From contig WTAG01000458.1 of the NCBI GenBank assembly GCA_013139755.1, positions 1-14,280 on the forward strand: 14,280 nt of DNA, in the 5' to 3' direction. Under the pieces are notes generated by a model that was not told the DNA's origin, searched no databases, and saw only the letters and a program-made list of their open reading frames with translations. This document shows positions 6,681 through 12,646 of the stretch, in pieces. The position numbers and the translations under genes are program-made. The stretch is from Methylomarinum sp. GTDB taxonomy: Bacteria; Pseudomonadota; Gammaproteobacteria; Methylococcales; Methylomonadaceae. How positions within the stretch are numbered: position 1 is the stretch's first letter; every line of letters begins with the position of its first letter.

Positions 6681-7522
6681 TGCATCACCTCTGGTTCTAA
6701 GGTGGTACGTTCTGCAAAATCTTCTAATTTTTTATCCAGTTTTTGGTAGAAAATTTGGCTTAACTCCATAAAATTATTAAACCGGTTATGAGAGGCTTTA
6801 ATCATCCATTTTTTAACACGCTCACGATCTAAGCCTAGCTCTCTTATTCTAGTTTCTAAGTGTTGATGTTGAGATTTAGAAATACCTTTAAATTCCATTT
6901 TAAGTCCTGTTTTTGCCTGTTTAACGCTAGCAGCTTCTCTTTGTTGAATCATATCCTCAATATCTTGAGTAAAAATTTCAGATAGTCCGGCCATGCGTAA
7001 TGTGGCATCAATATGGGCTGATTTTTCCGCCATTTTTAACGATTTATTAATATCACCGTTATCTTGTTTTAGTAACCTAGCGCCAACTCCATCGGCAATA
7101 ATTCGGTTTGATGCATCTACAATTTCACACCTAATAATTATTTGAGTTAATTGGGTTCCTGATAAGGCCGTTTGTTCATAGTCGGCTAGAGTTGGATAAC
7201 GAACTGTAACCCCTAGCATTCCGCATATTTTTTCAGCTCCTGGTTTAAATAAACTAGGCTTACTAAAGTGGTTTTTATTTTGGCAGTGCTTACCTGCTTG
7301 GCATTTGTTACGCCCTACTACATGGATTTTTCCAAAGTCTGAGCCTTCAATTAATGCTTCTCGAACCCAAGACATTAACGCGGATCTATTTTGTTTTCGT
7401 CGATCTAACCCCGCTTGAAAGGTTTCTGCGGGAAGATCCAAAGGGTTAGCAGAAATAACCGCTAATTCCTGTTCTTGTTTTTCAGGGGTTCCCCTGTTTA
7501 CTATTTGAGTTGCTGAATTCAT
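6677..7522 (-). CDS. Conserved phage/plasmid protein with KPGAEK motif, probably DNA recombination-linked
   Basis: The protein has 281 residues. Its core MSWVREALIEGSDFGKIHVV (about 50-69), a Cys/His cluster (C74, C80, H85 region) and KPSLFKPGAEKICGMLGV (about 88-105), followed by GVGARLLKQDNGDINKSLKMAEKSAHIDATLRMAGLSEIF, is a conserved layout I know from plasmid, ICE and phage genes that sit near Gp157, Erf/RecT or SSB genes. No function is established for it; ssDNA annealing support is an inference from context. The Cys/His cluster could bind metal. The ATG at 7522 has a strong AGGAGG site. It overlaps the J-domain gene by four bases. Confidence 0.7.
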   Translation of the reverse strand: MNSATQIVNRGTPEKQEQELAVISANPLDLPAETFQAGLDRRKQNRSALMSWVREALIEGSDFGKIHVVGRNKCQAGKHCQNKNHFSKPSLFKPGAEKICGMLGVTVRYPTLADYEQTALSGTQLTQIIIRCEIVDASNRIIADGVGARLLKQDNGDINKSLKMAEKSAHIDATLRMAGLSEIFTQDIEDMIQQREAASVKQAKTGLKMEFKGISKSQHQHLETRIRELGLDRERVKKWMIKASHNRFNNFMELSQIFYQKLDKKLEDFAERTTLEPEVMQ

Positions 7523-7556
7523 AGCAACCTCCTAATGTGCAAATTAATTAAAAGAC

Positions 7557-7578
7557 GGGGCAAGCGGCTACCTGCCCC
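7557..7578 (-). repeat. GC-rich intergenic hairpin with GGTAGCCGC loop
   Basis: GGGGCA (7557-7562) and TGCCCC (7573-7578) are perfect complements around a 10-base loop. On the mRNA strand the loop contains GGTAGCCGC, as does the hairpin at 7931-7948. A short GTCTTTT follows, so it may be a weak terminator or an RNA-processing or stability element. Confidence 0.7.
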
Positions 7579-7585
7579 ACCCGTT

Positions 7586-7885
7586 TTAATATTCTTCAGG
7601 TAGAAGAATTGTTGTTGCTGACCGATCCGCTTCAGTAATTACCCAAAGTTTTATTTTTTCAGCCAGGTTATAAGAAGAAAAGATCCTAAAATTTTCTTTT
7701 AAGGATGTTTCGTTCTCTGCTTTGTCTTCATCATCAAGGTCGCCCCAATCACCGCATTGATGACGGCTTAATAAAGAAAGGGGTGAAATATCTATGCCTT
7801 GCATAACGACCAATGCGCCAGGCGTTGCCACTGTTTTACCTAAAGCAAAAAGCGGCTTAACTTGATTTGTTTCTTGAGTTGTCAT
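7586..7885 (-). CDS. Widespread plasmid/ICE small protein (GRTVATPGAL-type)
   Basis: This 99-residue protein belongs to a family that I recognise from many plasmids and integrative elements: LFALGKTVATPGALVV (about 12-27), then LSLLSRHQCGDWGDLDDEDKAENE (about 36-59), and a C-terminal KLWVITEADRSATTILLPEEY. It is small, cytosolic and acidic. Databases often leave it as hypothetical, and the biochemical role is not known. It follows a GGAG site in a leader (TTGCACATTGGAG) that is nearly repeated before the next gene (TTTGCACATTAGGAGG), and it lies in a run of same-strand genes, so it is likely co-transcribed. Confidence 0.78.
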   Translation of the reverse strand: MTTQETNQVKPLFALGKTVATPGALVVMQGIDISPLSLLSRHQCGDWGDLDDEDKAENETSLKENFRIFSSYNLAEKIKLWVITEADRSATTILLPEEY

Positions 7886-7930
7886 AGTCTGATTACTCCA
7901 ATGTGCAATTTTTTGGAAACGTGCGGACCA

Positions 7931-7948
7931 GGGCGGCTACCCTAGCCC
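7931..7948 (-). repeat. Second intergenic hairpin with GGTAGCCGC
   Basis: GGGC (7931-7934) and GCCC (7945-7948) flank a 10-base loop. The mRNA strand reads GGGCTAGGGTAGCCGCCC, sharing GGTAGCCGC with the hairpin at 7557-7578. It follows the stop of the gene at 7966 and precedes the next ribosome binding site. Confidence 0.55.
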
Positions 7949-7965
7949 ACACAAAAGAAGTATAT

Positions 7966-8259
7966 TTAAAAGGGTGCTATTTCGGGTTGATTATCTGATT
8001 TAGCATTTTTTTTGCCTCGAATTGAATCCACCATCTTTTTTACTGCTTCTAAAAGTGTTTCACCTGTTTCGTAATATGGTTCTATATTGCTTCCTATAGG
8101 GGCGGATATAAATACCGCGTAATTTTCACGTCTGCCGTATTGATCAAGCCAACTATCAGAATGAACGCAAATAGAACGACCAGTAATGCCAACACCTAAC
8201 AAAGCTGTTTTTACTACGCTGACCGCCCTACGCTGTTTATTTACGAGATTAACTAACAT
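7966..8259 (-). CDS. Small conserved plasmid protein of unknown function
   Basis: I do not recognise a family. From the ATG at 8259 the protein has 97 residues and begins MLVNLVNKQRRAVSVVKTAL. This start is chosen because AGGAGG lies just upstream (GGAGGCTTTATG). A longer reading frame runs to 8355 but would pass through the palindrome at 8290-8311, which is better read as an operator. The middle (SICVHSDSWLDQYGRRENYAVFISAPIG) looks like a compact alpha/beta fold and the tail is basic then acidic. Nothing indicates export. It is the first gene after two operator palindromes and so probably leads a transcript continuing to 5631. Confidence 0.72.
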   Translation of the reverse strand: MLVNLVNKQRRAVSVVKTALLGVGITGRSICVHSDSWLDQYGRRENYAVFISAPIGSNIEPYYETGETLLEAVKKMVDSIRGKKNAKSDNQPEIAPF

Positions 8260-8289
8260 AAAGCCTCCTAAGACCTTAATCATTAAAGT

Positions 8290-8311
8290 AAATATGAATA
8301 TATTCATATTT
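8290..8311. promoter_or_regulatory. 22-bp perfect palindrome, probable XRE operator 1
   Basis: A perfect 22-bp palindrome with core ATGAATATATTCAT lies 31-52 bases upstream of the ATG at 8259. The same core forms the operator in the XRE promoter at 4712-4725. It is placed so that a repressor would control the transcript of the genes 8259 to 5631. Confidence 0.75.
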
Positions 8312-8411
8312 GTGAGCCCGCTTTTGCTTGAAAAATGATCAGTTTTACAAGCCAACTAACAGGGTAAGTTGTTTTTGGTTTCTCCATTTTTTAAGTGCCC
8401 GAGCCGACCAA

Positions 8412-8460
8412 AAAGAAGCACTATATTTAGATAATCAAAATATGAATATATTCATATTTT
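8412..8460 (-). promoter_or_regulatory. 24-bp perfect palindrome with overlapping promoter, probable XRE operator 2
   Basis: A perfect 24-bp palindrome at 8437-8460 has the same ATGAATATATTCAT core. On the minus strand a weak -35 match TATTCA inside it stands 17 bases before a -10 box TATAGT near 8420-8425. Binding here would block a promoter reading toward 8259. It lies just past the stop of the SLOG gene. Confidence 0.65.
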
Positions 8461-8488
8461 AGCATGAATAACCAATATAAACAGTTGT

Positions 8489-9067
8489 TTATGAGAATAT
8501 ATCATGTTGTTTTGTTACCCATAAATACCCTTCTATATTTGAATTCTTAACCCAATATCCAGTCCCTAAAACTGGCAATTCAGAACTAGAAAAACTAATA
8601 GGAAAGGCCACGACTGGAATCCCCTTTGAAATGGCGCAACGACAAGCTAAAAGAGAACCGCGAGAACGAGGCGAACTAAAAAAAACTAATAGTCCTGCAT
8701 TAGCTGAATTAATAACTTTTTTTGTCCTATTGGCAAGGCGAACCCAAGGAAGGACTGAAAGAGATCCACCAGCTAACCATTCAACTGACCCGCCAGAACG
8801 AGAAAATTTAAAAACCTGATCAATTGCTGAAGAAGGTGCAGCACCTATACCATTAGAATTGAAAGCGGCAAGGCAACTAACCATTGAAGGCGGTATTGAT
8901 CCAGGAATAGCTGATAATAAAGCGGCATCAGCCCCAGAACAGCAACCGACTACAAAAGAAGATCCACTTGCTGCAAGTTCTGAGGTTATTTGAACGATCA
9001 AGGCCGATCCAGACGCGGGAATAATCCGCGAACCAGCCACAGCCACAATACCAGGAAGATTAAACAC
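8489..9067 (-). CDS. SLOG-domain DprA-like protein
   Basis: This 192-residue protein has a Rossmann-like SLOG fold of the kind in DprA and related nucleotide or DNA-binding proteins. IVAVAGSR at 7-14 is the first strand and loop, and VVGCCSGADAALLSA at 39-53 gives the GxxxGAD motif seen as GLARGID in DprA. The later FFSSPRSRGSLLACRCAISKGIPVVAFP (about 130-158) fits the second nucleotide-loop region. It is shorter than DprA and lacks its N-terminal SAM and C-terminal winged helix. The start is GTG at 9067, overlapping the stop of the upstream gene, so translation is coupled. DprA loads RecA on ssDNA; some SLOG proteins instead act in anti-phage defence. Which applies is not shown. Confidence 0.72.
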   Translation of the reverse strand: MFNLPGIVAVAGSRIIPASGSALIVQITSELAASGSSFVVGCCSGADAALLSAIPGSIPPSMVSCLAAFNSNGIGAAPSSAIDQVFKFSRSGGSVEWLAGGSLSVLPWVRLANRTKKVINSANAGLLVFFSSPRSRGSLLACRCAISKGIPVVAFPISFSSSELPVLGTGYWVKNSNIEGYLWVTKQHDIFS

Positions 9068-9434
9068 CTAGCACCGCCAGAGAAGAAAGGGAAGGCACCG
9101 CAGGCAGTAAAGAGCGAGCCACACCACAAGAAAGCCCAGTAGGTAAAGCTACCTTAACCACATAATGAGGAGTTTGGAGGCCGCAGGCCGACCAGACAGG
9201 AGAACCCACAGCACCTGGACGAAGCCAACACCGCCAGCCTAACACCGAAACTGAACGAGCAAAGGCAGAAGCCAGCACAAAGGAAGAAAATGGAATAAAT
9301 AAACACGATGGAGCAGGCGACCAGCCAGAACCACTAGGCAAAGAACGGCGAGCCCATACCCAACCACCAGAAATAGAACGAGCGACTAAACCAGCACCAC
9401 GAGAAGAACCAGAAACCGAAACAAAACCAGACAT
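9060..9434 (-). CDS. Adenine-poor gene for a protein without acidic residues
   Basis: I do not recognise a firm family. From the ATG at 9434 (chosen for the AGGGGGCTTT site just before it) the protein has 124 residues rich in S, G, A, V, L, R and W. I find no D or E at all and only one K. It begins MSGFVSVSGSSRGAGLVARS, which faintly resembles the first SLOG strand of the next gene (VAVAGSRIIPASGSALI). The coding strand has about 25 A in 375 bases, unlike the AT-rich neighbours. Its stop overlaps the GTG of the SLOG gene, so the two are likely made together. It might be a degenerate SLOG partner; it could also be a non-functional reading frame. Confidence 0.55.
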   Translation of the reverse strand: MSGFVSVSGSSRGAGLVARSISGGWVWARRSLPSGSGWSPAPSCLFIPFSSFVLASAFARSVSVLGWRCWLRPGAVGSPVWSACGLQTPHYVVKVALPTGLSCGVARSLLPAVPSLSSLAVLGV

Positions 9435-9566
9435 AAAGCCCCCTATAAATGGAATACTGAAGATAAAGGACAAAAACCATTTTTGGCTTTGCCTTTAAAT
9501 TTAATTCCAAAAAAAGAAAAAATTTAAAAAGAAAAAAACGCCTTCTAATAAGAAACTCAAAATGTG
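9435..9566. other. AT-rich leader upstream of the SLOG gene pair
   Basis: This stretch contains long A/T runs (9500-9540) and no gene. It should carry the promoter for the genes at 9434 and 9067, but no clear -35/-10 pair was found. Confidence 0.3.
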
Positions 9567-9656
9567 CTTGGTCAAGGTGGAGAGTGATTAGTGATTATTG
9601 TCCTGCAAGTATTTTTTGCAGGGCACTAAGCACTTATCGCTACTACCTTGATTAAG
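9567..9656 (+). repeat. 90-base long imperfect stem-loop
   Basis: Three nested pairs of arms are visible: CTTGGTCAAGGT (9567-9578) with ACCTTGATTAAG (9645-9656), using two G-T pairs; AGTGATTAGTG (9583-9593) with CACTAAGCACT (9624-9634), one mismatch; and CCTGCAA (9602-9608) with TTGCAGG (9616-9622), perfect. The G-T pairs on the plus strand suggest an RNA element. No recombination core site was recognised. Confidence 0.6.
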
Positions 9657-9770
9657 TACATTTTTGGTTTATCATTTTGCGTTTTTTTATTTTTATTTTT
9701 TCCGCCGATGTTCGAGCTGTAGCTAAGCGGAAGTGAGTTTTAAATAATTGCATAGCCACAAAGCCTGTTA

Positions 9771-9809
9771 GGGCAAGGATGCCCGTTTTCCCAGCAGGGA
9801 AGCTGGGAA
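9771..9809 (+). ncRNA. Two adjacent hairpins with AGGA and AGGGA loops
   Basis: GGGCA-AGGA-TGCCC (9771-9784) and TTCCCAGC-AGGGAA-GCTGGGAA (9788-9809) are perfect stems with GGA exposed in the loop, as CsrA/RsmA sites are in their regulatory RNAs. A run of five T follows at 9833-9837. They lie about 70 bases before the first large array and may be part of the same or a separate plus-strand transcript. Confidence 0.5.
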
Positions 9810-9841
9810 TAAGCAGGACGCGCAGGGATAGCATTTTTCGG

Positions 9842-9870
9842 TTAGTATCAAGTGTGATTAAACATATAAG
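9842..9870 (+). promoter_or_regulatory. Candidate plus-strand promoter for array 1
   Basis: TTAGTA (9842-9847) and TATAAG (9865-9870) are 17 bases apart, which would place the transcript start near 9877, at the first base of the hairpin array. The -10 box is good and the -35 box is weak. Confidence 0.35.
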
Positions 9871-9878
9871 ACTTTAGG

Positions 9879-10246
9879 CGGTACTGGCATGGATGCCTGT
9901 ACAGAACAGCCACGGATGGCAATGTGATGAATTTCAGTTGGCTACTGAATTAAGCAATTCGGGAGAGGAAAGTTTAAAAGTACTACAGGGACGTATTGCT
10001 TTTAAGCTGGAACGGACGATTTGCGGTTGTAGCATGCAGAACTTACGAGATGGTTAGCATGGATGCTTACCACCACTGCCAGGGATGGCTAATAGAGAAC
10101 TTGGCGATAGCCTTGTGAACGGTTAAATAAGGTGCGTACCCTTGCGGACTTTATCGAAGCTGATAAGTGTACACTATCAGTTTGAACAAGGTTACTGGTT
10201 TGAGGGTACGCTACATATTAATTATATGGCCTAAAAGTTGGTTTTA
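9879..10246 (+). ncRNA. GGA-hairpin array 1, candidate CsrB/RsmZ-like RNA
   Basis: The first 212 bases (9879-10090) align without gaps to 13062-13273. By eye the stretch 9879-10211 has ten GGA and no TCC on the plus strand. Hairpins include one around GGCATGGATGCC (9886-9897), GCCA-CGGA-TGGC (9909-9920), TTCAGT/ACTGAA, TTAAAAG/CTTTTAA with loop CTACAGGGACGT (9983-9994; 10 of 12 to the CsrA consensus), AGCTG/CGGTT (10005-10028), AGCATGGATGCT (10056-10067) and GCCA-GGGA-TGGC (10078-10089). A structured tail 10134-10211 and a weak TAAAA/TTTTA hairpin followed by TTTT (10232-10250) could end the RNA. There is no coding potential on this strand. CsrB-like function is inference. Confidence 0.6.
10134..10211 (+). 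repeat. Nested inverted repeat downstream of array 1
   Basis: GCGTACCCT (10134-10142) and AGGGTACGC (10203-10211) are perfect complements enclosing a second hairpin, CTGATA and TATCAG around GTGTACAC with one extra A. It may close the 3' end of the array RNA or be a DNA site; no known recombination site pattern was found. Confidence 0.6.
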
Positions 10247-10348
10247 TTTTAATTAAGCACTCAGGACGTATCTAACAAAAATAGTCAGTCACGTTAAATA
10301 TGCGATTAGAATAGTATGTGGGAGAAACCTTAAATCATGGTCAATAAT

Positions 10349-11098
10349 TTATGTCTTACATTCCCAAAGTAGAATTCCATCTACAACGCCTTCTGAAGCC
10401 TTATATTCAAAAGCATTAAGCATTGAAATATAATGGTTATTCAATAAACTCAGTGATTCGGCCTCATCTGTCTTAATAAAACGGTTTTGATCGTCACAAG
10501 TCTTATCTGTCCAAATCTGAGGATAAGATTTAATGCTATAACCTTGTGAGGAAAGAATCTCTGCAACTGATGGTGAGTCCTTGGTCATTGATAAATCCCA
10601 ATCAATCCTTTTCAGAGAATGTAGATTACCCAATAAAACCAAAATAGGAGTTTTCCCTACTTGTTCAGATAATTTAATGGCCATCCATTCATCACGTCTC
10701 AAATCGACATCATCACCCGCATCAATAGCAATAAGTTTCAGGCATTCATTTGTTTTCTGAAGTTTAACCAGGGACTCGATCATTTTACGAAATGCTGGAT
10801 GATCAATCATTGGTGGAATTTCTATATCAGATACAACCGCCCTACCCTGCTTGATTTTATCAATTATTGACTGCTGGTTACTTGCAATCTCCAATCCAAC
10901 AGTAAGACATTTATTTTTTTTTAAATGGTTAGATATTAAAGATTGGAATAGCGTAATTGATTCAGGATGTTTGTGTGTCTCGCCAATAATTGTAATGGTA
11001 TTTGGTTTTATTTGATCAGCAATAGATTGGTAATCCCCTGCTACTAAAGGAGCAGAGGATGATATCAAGTAATATAGTATGATATGATACCATTTCAT
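10349..11098 (-). CDS. Secreted GETH-motif protein (ChaN/EreA/TIKI-like superfamily)
   Basis: This 249-residue protein has a signal peptide (about 1-21, ending PLVAG) then ITIIGETHKHPESITLFQSLI, with the G-E-x-H motif at 39-42. Further features of the haem-binding ChaN / erythromycin esterase / TIKI-TraB type superfamily are GLEIAS near 69 (E70), the RRDEWMA stretch at 134-140 and LVLLGNLHS with His160. The order E-x-H, Glu, then GxxH near the end fits this fold, which includes both ligand-binding proteins and hydrolases. The exact function is not determined. The gene follows the small ParB-like gene by only six bases and its first codons lie inside a long palindrome (11067-11110), so its expression is probably tied to the partition locus. 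Confidence 0.72.
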   Translation of the reverse strand: MKWYHIILYYLISSSAPLVAGDYQSIADQIKPNTITIIGETHKHPESITLFQSLISNHLKKNKCLTVGLEIASNQQSIIDKIKQGRAVVSDIEIPPMIDHPAFRKMIESLVKLQKTNECLKLIAIDAGDDVDLRRDEWMAIKLSEQVGKTPILVLLGNLHSLKRIDWDLSMTKDSPSVAEILSSQGYSIKSYPQIWTDKTCDDQNRFIKTDEAESLSLLNNHYISMLNAFEYKASEGVVDGILLWECKT

Positions 11099-11110
11099 AC
11101 TATATTACTT
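11067..11110. repeat. 16-bp perfect inverted repeat over the gene junction
   Basis: AAGTAATATAGTATGA (11067-11082) and TCATACTATATTACTT (11095-11110) are perfect complements with a 12-base centre. It covers the stop of the ParB-like gene and the start codon of the secreted protein gene. The centre contains GATATGATACC, related to the GGTATGATATG motif near 12082 and 12647. It may be a partition or operator site, and as RNA it would bury the start codon. Confidence 0.85.
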
Positions 11111-11404
11111 TGTCAGTTCCTTGATCTTCTTATCAATCTCTTTTTCAAGAATGTTTTTGCAAAACTTTTGCATGCTGTCTGGTGTATGTTCGGCAATGTA
11201 CTTTAACTTCAGTAAATAAGGCTCAGATAGCCTTAAATTGTAAACTTTAGTTACATCATCACGAACGCTTGCATCTTCCCATGAATAATTAGGTTTACGC
11301 TTTTGTGCTGATTTTTTTGGAGCTGTTTTTTCTTCAGCACCAGAAAGAAAAGCATCCAAATCAGCTGTCTTTTTAGTTGGCGGTCTACTCTTTAATTCAC
11401 TCAT
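11105..11404 (-). CDS. Small ParB-like ribbon-helix-helix centromere-binding protein
   Basis: The protein is 99 residues from the ATG at 11404, preferred over in-frame TTG 11410 and GTG 11407 because GAGGT lies eight to nine bases upstream. It has a flexible, basic N-terminus (SRPPTKKTADL and APKKSAQKRK) and a C-terminal folded part (TKVYNLRLSEPYLLKLKYIAEHTPDSMQKFCKNILEKEI) that looks like a ribbon-helix-helix: one strand, then two helices. That is the usual design of the partner of small type Ib ParA proteins. The start overlaps the end of parA by eight bases, so they are co-translated. It should bind the repeated AT-rich sites around the locus and repress the operon, by analogy with ParG-type proteins. 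Confidence 0.75.
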   Translation of the reverse strand: MSELKSRPPTKKTADLDAFLSGAEEKTAPKKSAQKRKPNYSWEDASVRDDVTKVYNLRLSEPYLLKLKYIAEHTPDSMQKFCKNILEKEIDKKIKELTK

Positions 11405-12044
11405 CACCAAATACCTCTTTATACAGAGCTTCCATTTCTTTAATAGCTTTTGGGTCTTTAGGTTTTAGCTCGATAACGGCTAGGCCGTCTTTGGCTGCTT
11501 TTCTATAAGCAATACGATCTCTAATAGATACATTTGCTAATCCCAGGTTTGGAAAGTCATTAAGTAATTTTCCTGTCTCATCAGATTCATGCACTGAAGG
11601 GTTTGTTGATGCCCGGCTAATAATAACTTTCGCTTCTAAATCAGGATTGAAAGCTTTTGCCGTTTCCACCAATTCATCCATTTGATTTAATGTCCAAATA
11701 TCAAACTGAGACGGTTGAATTGGGATGAATGCTTTTTCAACAACAACTAATGATGACCTCAATTCGACTGAATCACGACCACCAGCATCAATAATGATAT
11801 CTTCATAACGAGTTGCTAAATCTTGTACTTCTTTAGGCAAGCCTTTACCAAACTTCTGAATACAAGCTACGCGGGGTGTTTTGTTTTCATCATCCCTGCT
11901 CTGCGCCCAATAATTTGCGCTACCTTGGGGGTCGGTATCAATTAACAATACATCACGGCCTTCCAAAGCTCTCATAGCAGCTAAATTGGTTGCAATAGTA
12001 GTTTTACCAGTACCCCCTTTTTCTCCACCAATTAAAACTATCAT
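11397..12044 (-). CDS. parA: ParA-family partition ATPase, small type Ib
   Basis: This 215-residue ATPase moves plasmid copies apart before division. The deviant Walker A motif KGGTGKTT is at 9-16 with the signature lysine at 9, VLLIDTDPQGSA at 32-43 is the A' region, and IIIDAGG at 83-89 is the Walker B-like strand. There is no N-terminal DNA-binding domain, so it is a type Ib ParA whose partner is a small ribbon-helix-helix protein, which indeed follows with an 8-bp overlap. ATG at 12044 has AGGA nine bases upstream. The gap before it (12045-12100) holds repeats related to the palindromes around 11067 and 12647, the likely centromere or operator. Confidence 0.92.
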   Translation of the reverse strand: MIVLIGGEKGGTGKTTIATNLAAMRALEGRDVLLIDTDPQGSANYWAQSRDDENKTPRVACIQKFGKGLPKEVQDLATRYEDIIIDAGGRDSVELRSSLVVVEKAFIPIQPSQFDIWTLNQMDELVETAKAFNPDLEAKVIISRASTNPSVHESDETGKLLNDFPNLGLANVSIRDRIAYRKAAKDGLAVIELKPKDPKAIKEMEALYKEVFGDE

Positions 12045-12100
12045 ATCATTTCATCCTATTTCATACGGTATGGTATAGAATCATATCATACCATTTCATA
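12045..12100. repeat. AT-rich repeats before parA, candidate operator/centromere
   Basis: CATATCATACC at 12082-12092 is the complement of GGTATGATATG, which is also found twice at 12647-12682. Further half-sites such as ACGGTATGGTAT (12065 onward) and TATCATATCA (12040-12049) fill the gap. The placement before parA fits a site bound by the small ParB-like protein. Confidence 0.65.
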
Positions 12101-12637
12101 TTACTTATTTTCTGGTTGGCTATAAAGGCTACTGAACAAGCGAATCACGGTAAATATCATTGTCTGTGTAAATTTAATAAATGGCGCTCGATTTGTACTT
12201 TCAGAAGCATAATCATCAATAGACTCATTCATCACCTCAATTAATCTCATTTGTGTGACCTCATTAAATGCACGTTCAGAGAAACGACTCTGTAGCTTTT
12301 CTCTAATTTTTGGGTTCATTTTGTTTTCAGGAATCAATGCCTGTAACTCAGCATCGAGAAGGGCAGTTTGCCGCTCTAACCATTCTTCTGTTTGGGTGGG
12401 AGCATGACCAAAAGCATGTTGGTATACGCAAAGTGTATCAAAGCTTAATTCCATAAACATATTAGCCATTTCCTGATTTTGTTGTGCTATCAAGGAAGGG
12501 AATACATTAAATATAGTTTGTGCTAAAGCTGGTTGTTCTGCCTGGAATGTTTCCATAACTGATCTGCCAGTTTCTTCATCTATATTTCTGGCGTATTCAA
12601 TGGCTTCGTAAAGTTCTTTATCTGTGAGTACGTGCAT
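12101..12637 (-). CDS. Conserved plasmid protein upstream of parA, function unknown
   Basis: The protein has 178 residues from ATG 12637 (MHVLTDKELYEAIEYARN). A longer frame to 12679 exists, but its first 14 codons would be the palindrome at 12647-12682, so the shorter start is preferred; the site AAGG just before the ATG is very close, so this is not certain. The sequence is acidic and mostly helical, with QAEQPALAQTIFNVFPSLIAQQNQEMANMFMELSFDTLCVYQHAFG in the middle and IKFTQTMIFTVIRLFSSLYS at the end. I recognise it as a conserved plasmid hypothetical but know no function. It lies in front of parA between two members of the same repeat family, which suggests a part in partition or copy number. 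Confidence 0.65.
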   Translation of the reverse strand: MHVLTDKELYEAIEYARNIDEETGRSVMETFQAEQPALAQTIFNVFPSLIAQQNQEMANMFMELSFDTLCVYQHAFGHAPTQTEEWLERQTALLDAELQALIPENKMNPKIREKLQSRFSERAFNEVTQMRLIEVMNESIDDYASESTNRAPFIKFTQTMIFTVIRLFSSLYSQPENK

Positions 12638-12646
12638 GGCCTTATG

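Noticed and set aside
8260..8355. N-terminal extension of the gene at 7966-8259
   Set aside because: It would translate the 22-bp palindrome, and a strong AGGAGG site supports the ATG at 8259.
8631..8819. Plus-strand frame of 62 codons
   Set aside because: It lies opposite the SLOG gene and has no start signals.
9060..9434. Variable region of a diversity-generating retroelement
   Set aside because: Adenine depletion drew attention, but there is no reverse transcriptase or template repeat in the window.
9652..9834. Minus-strand frame of 60 codons
   Set aside because: It overlaps perfect GGA-loop hairpins on the plus strand, has a low-complexity basic end and no good ribosome binding site.
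10134..10211. Integron attC site
   Set aside because: The fold is suggestive, but the core sites RYYYAAC and GTTRRRY are not found at the expected ends and no integrase is nearby.
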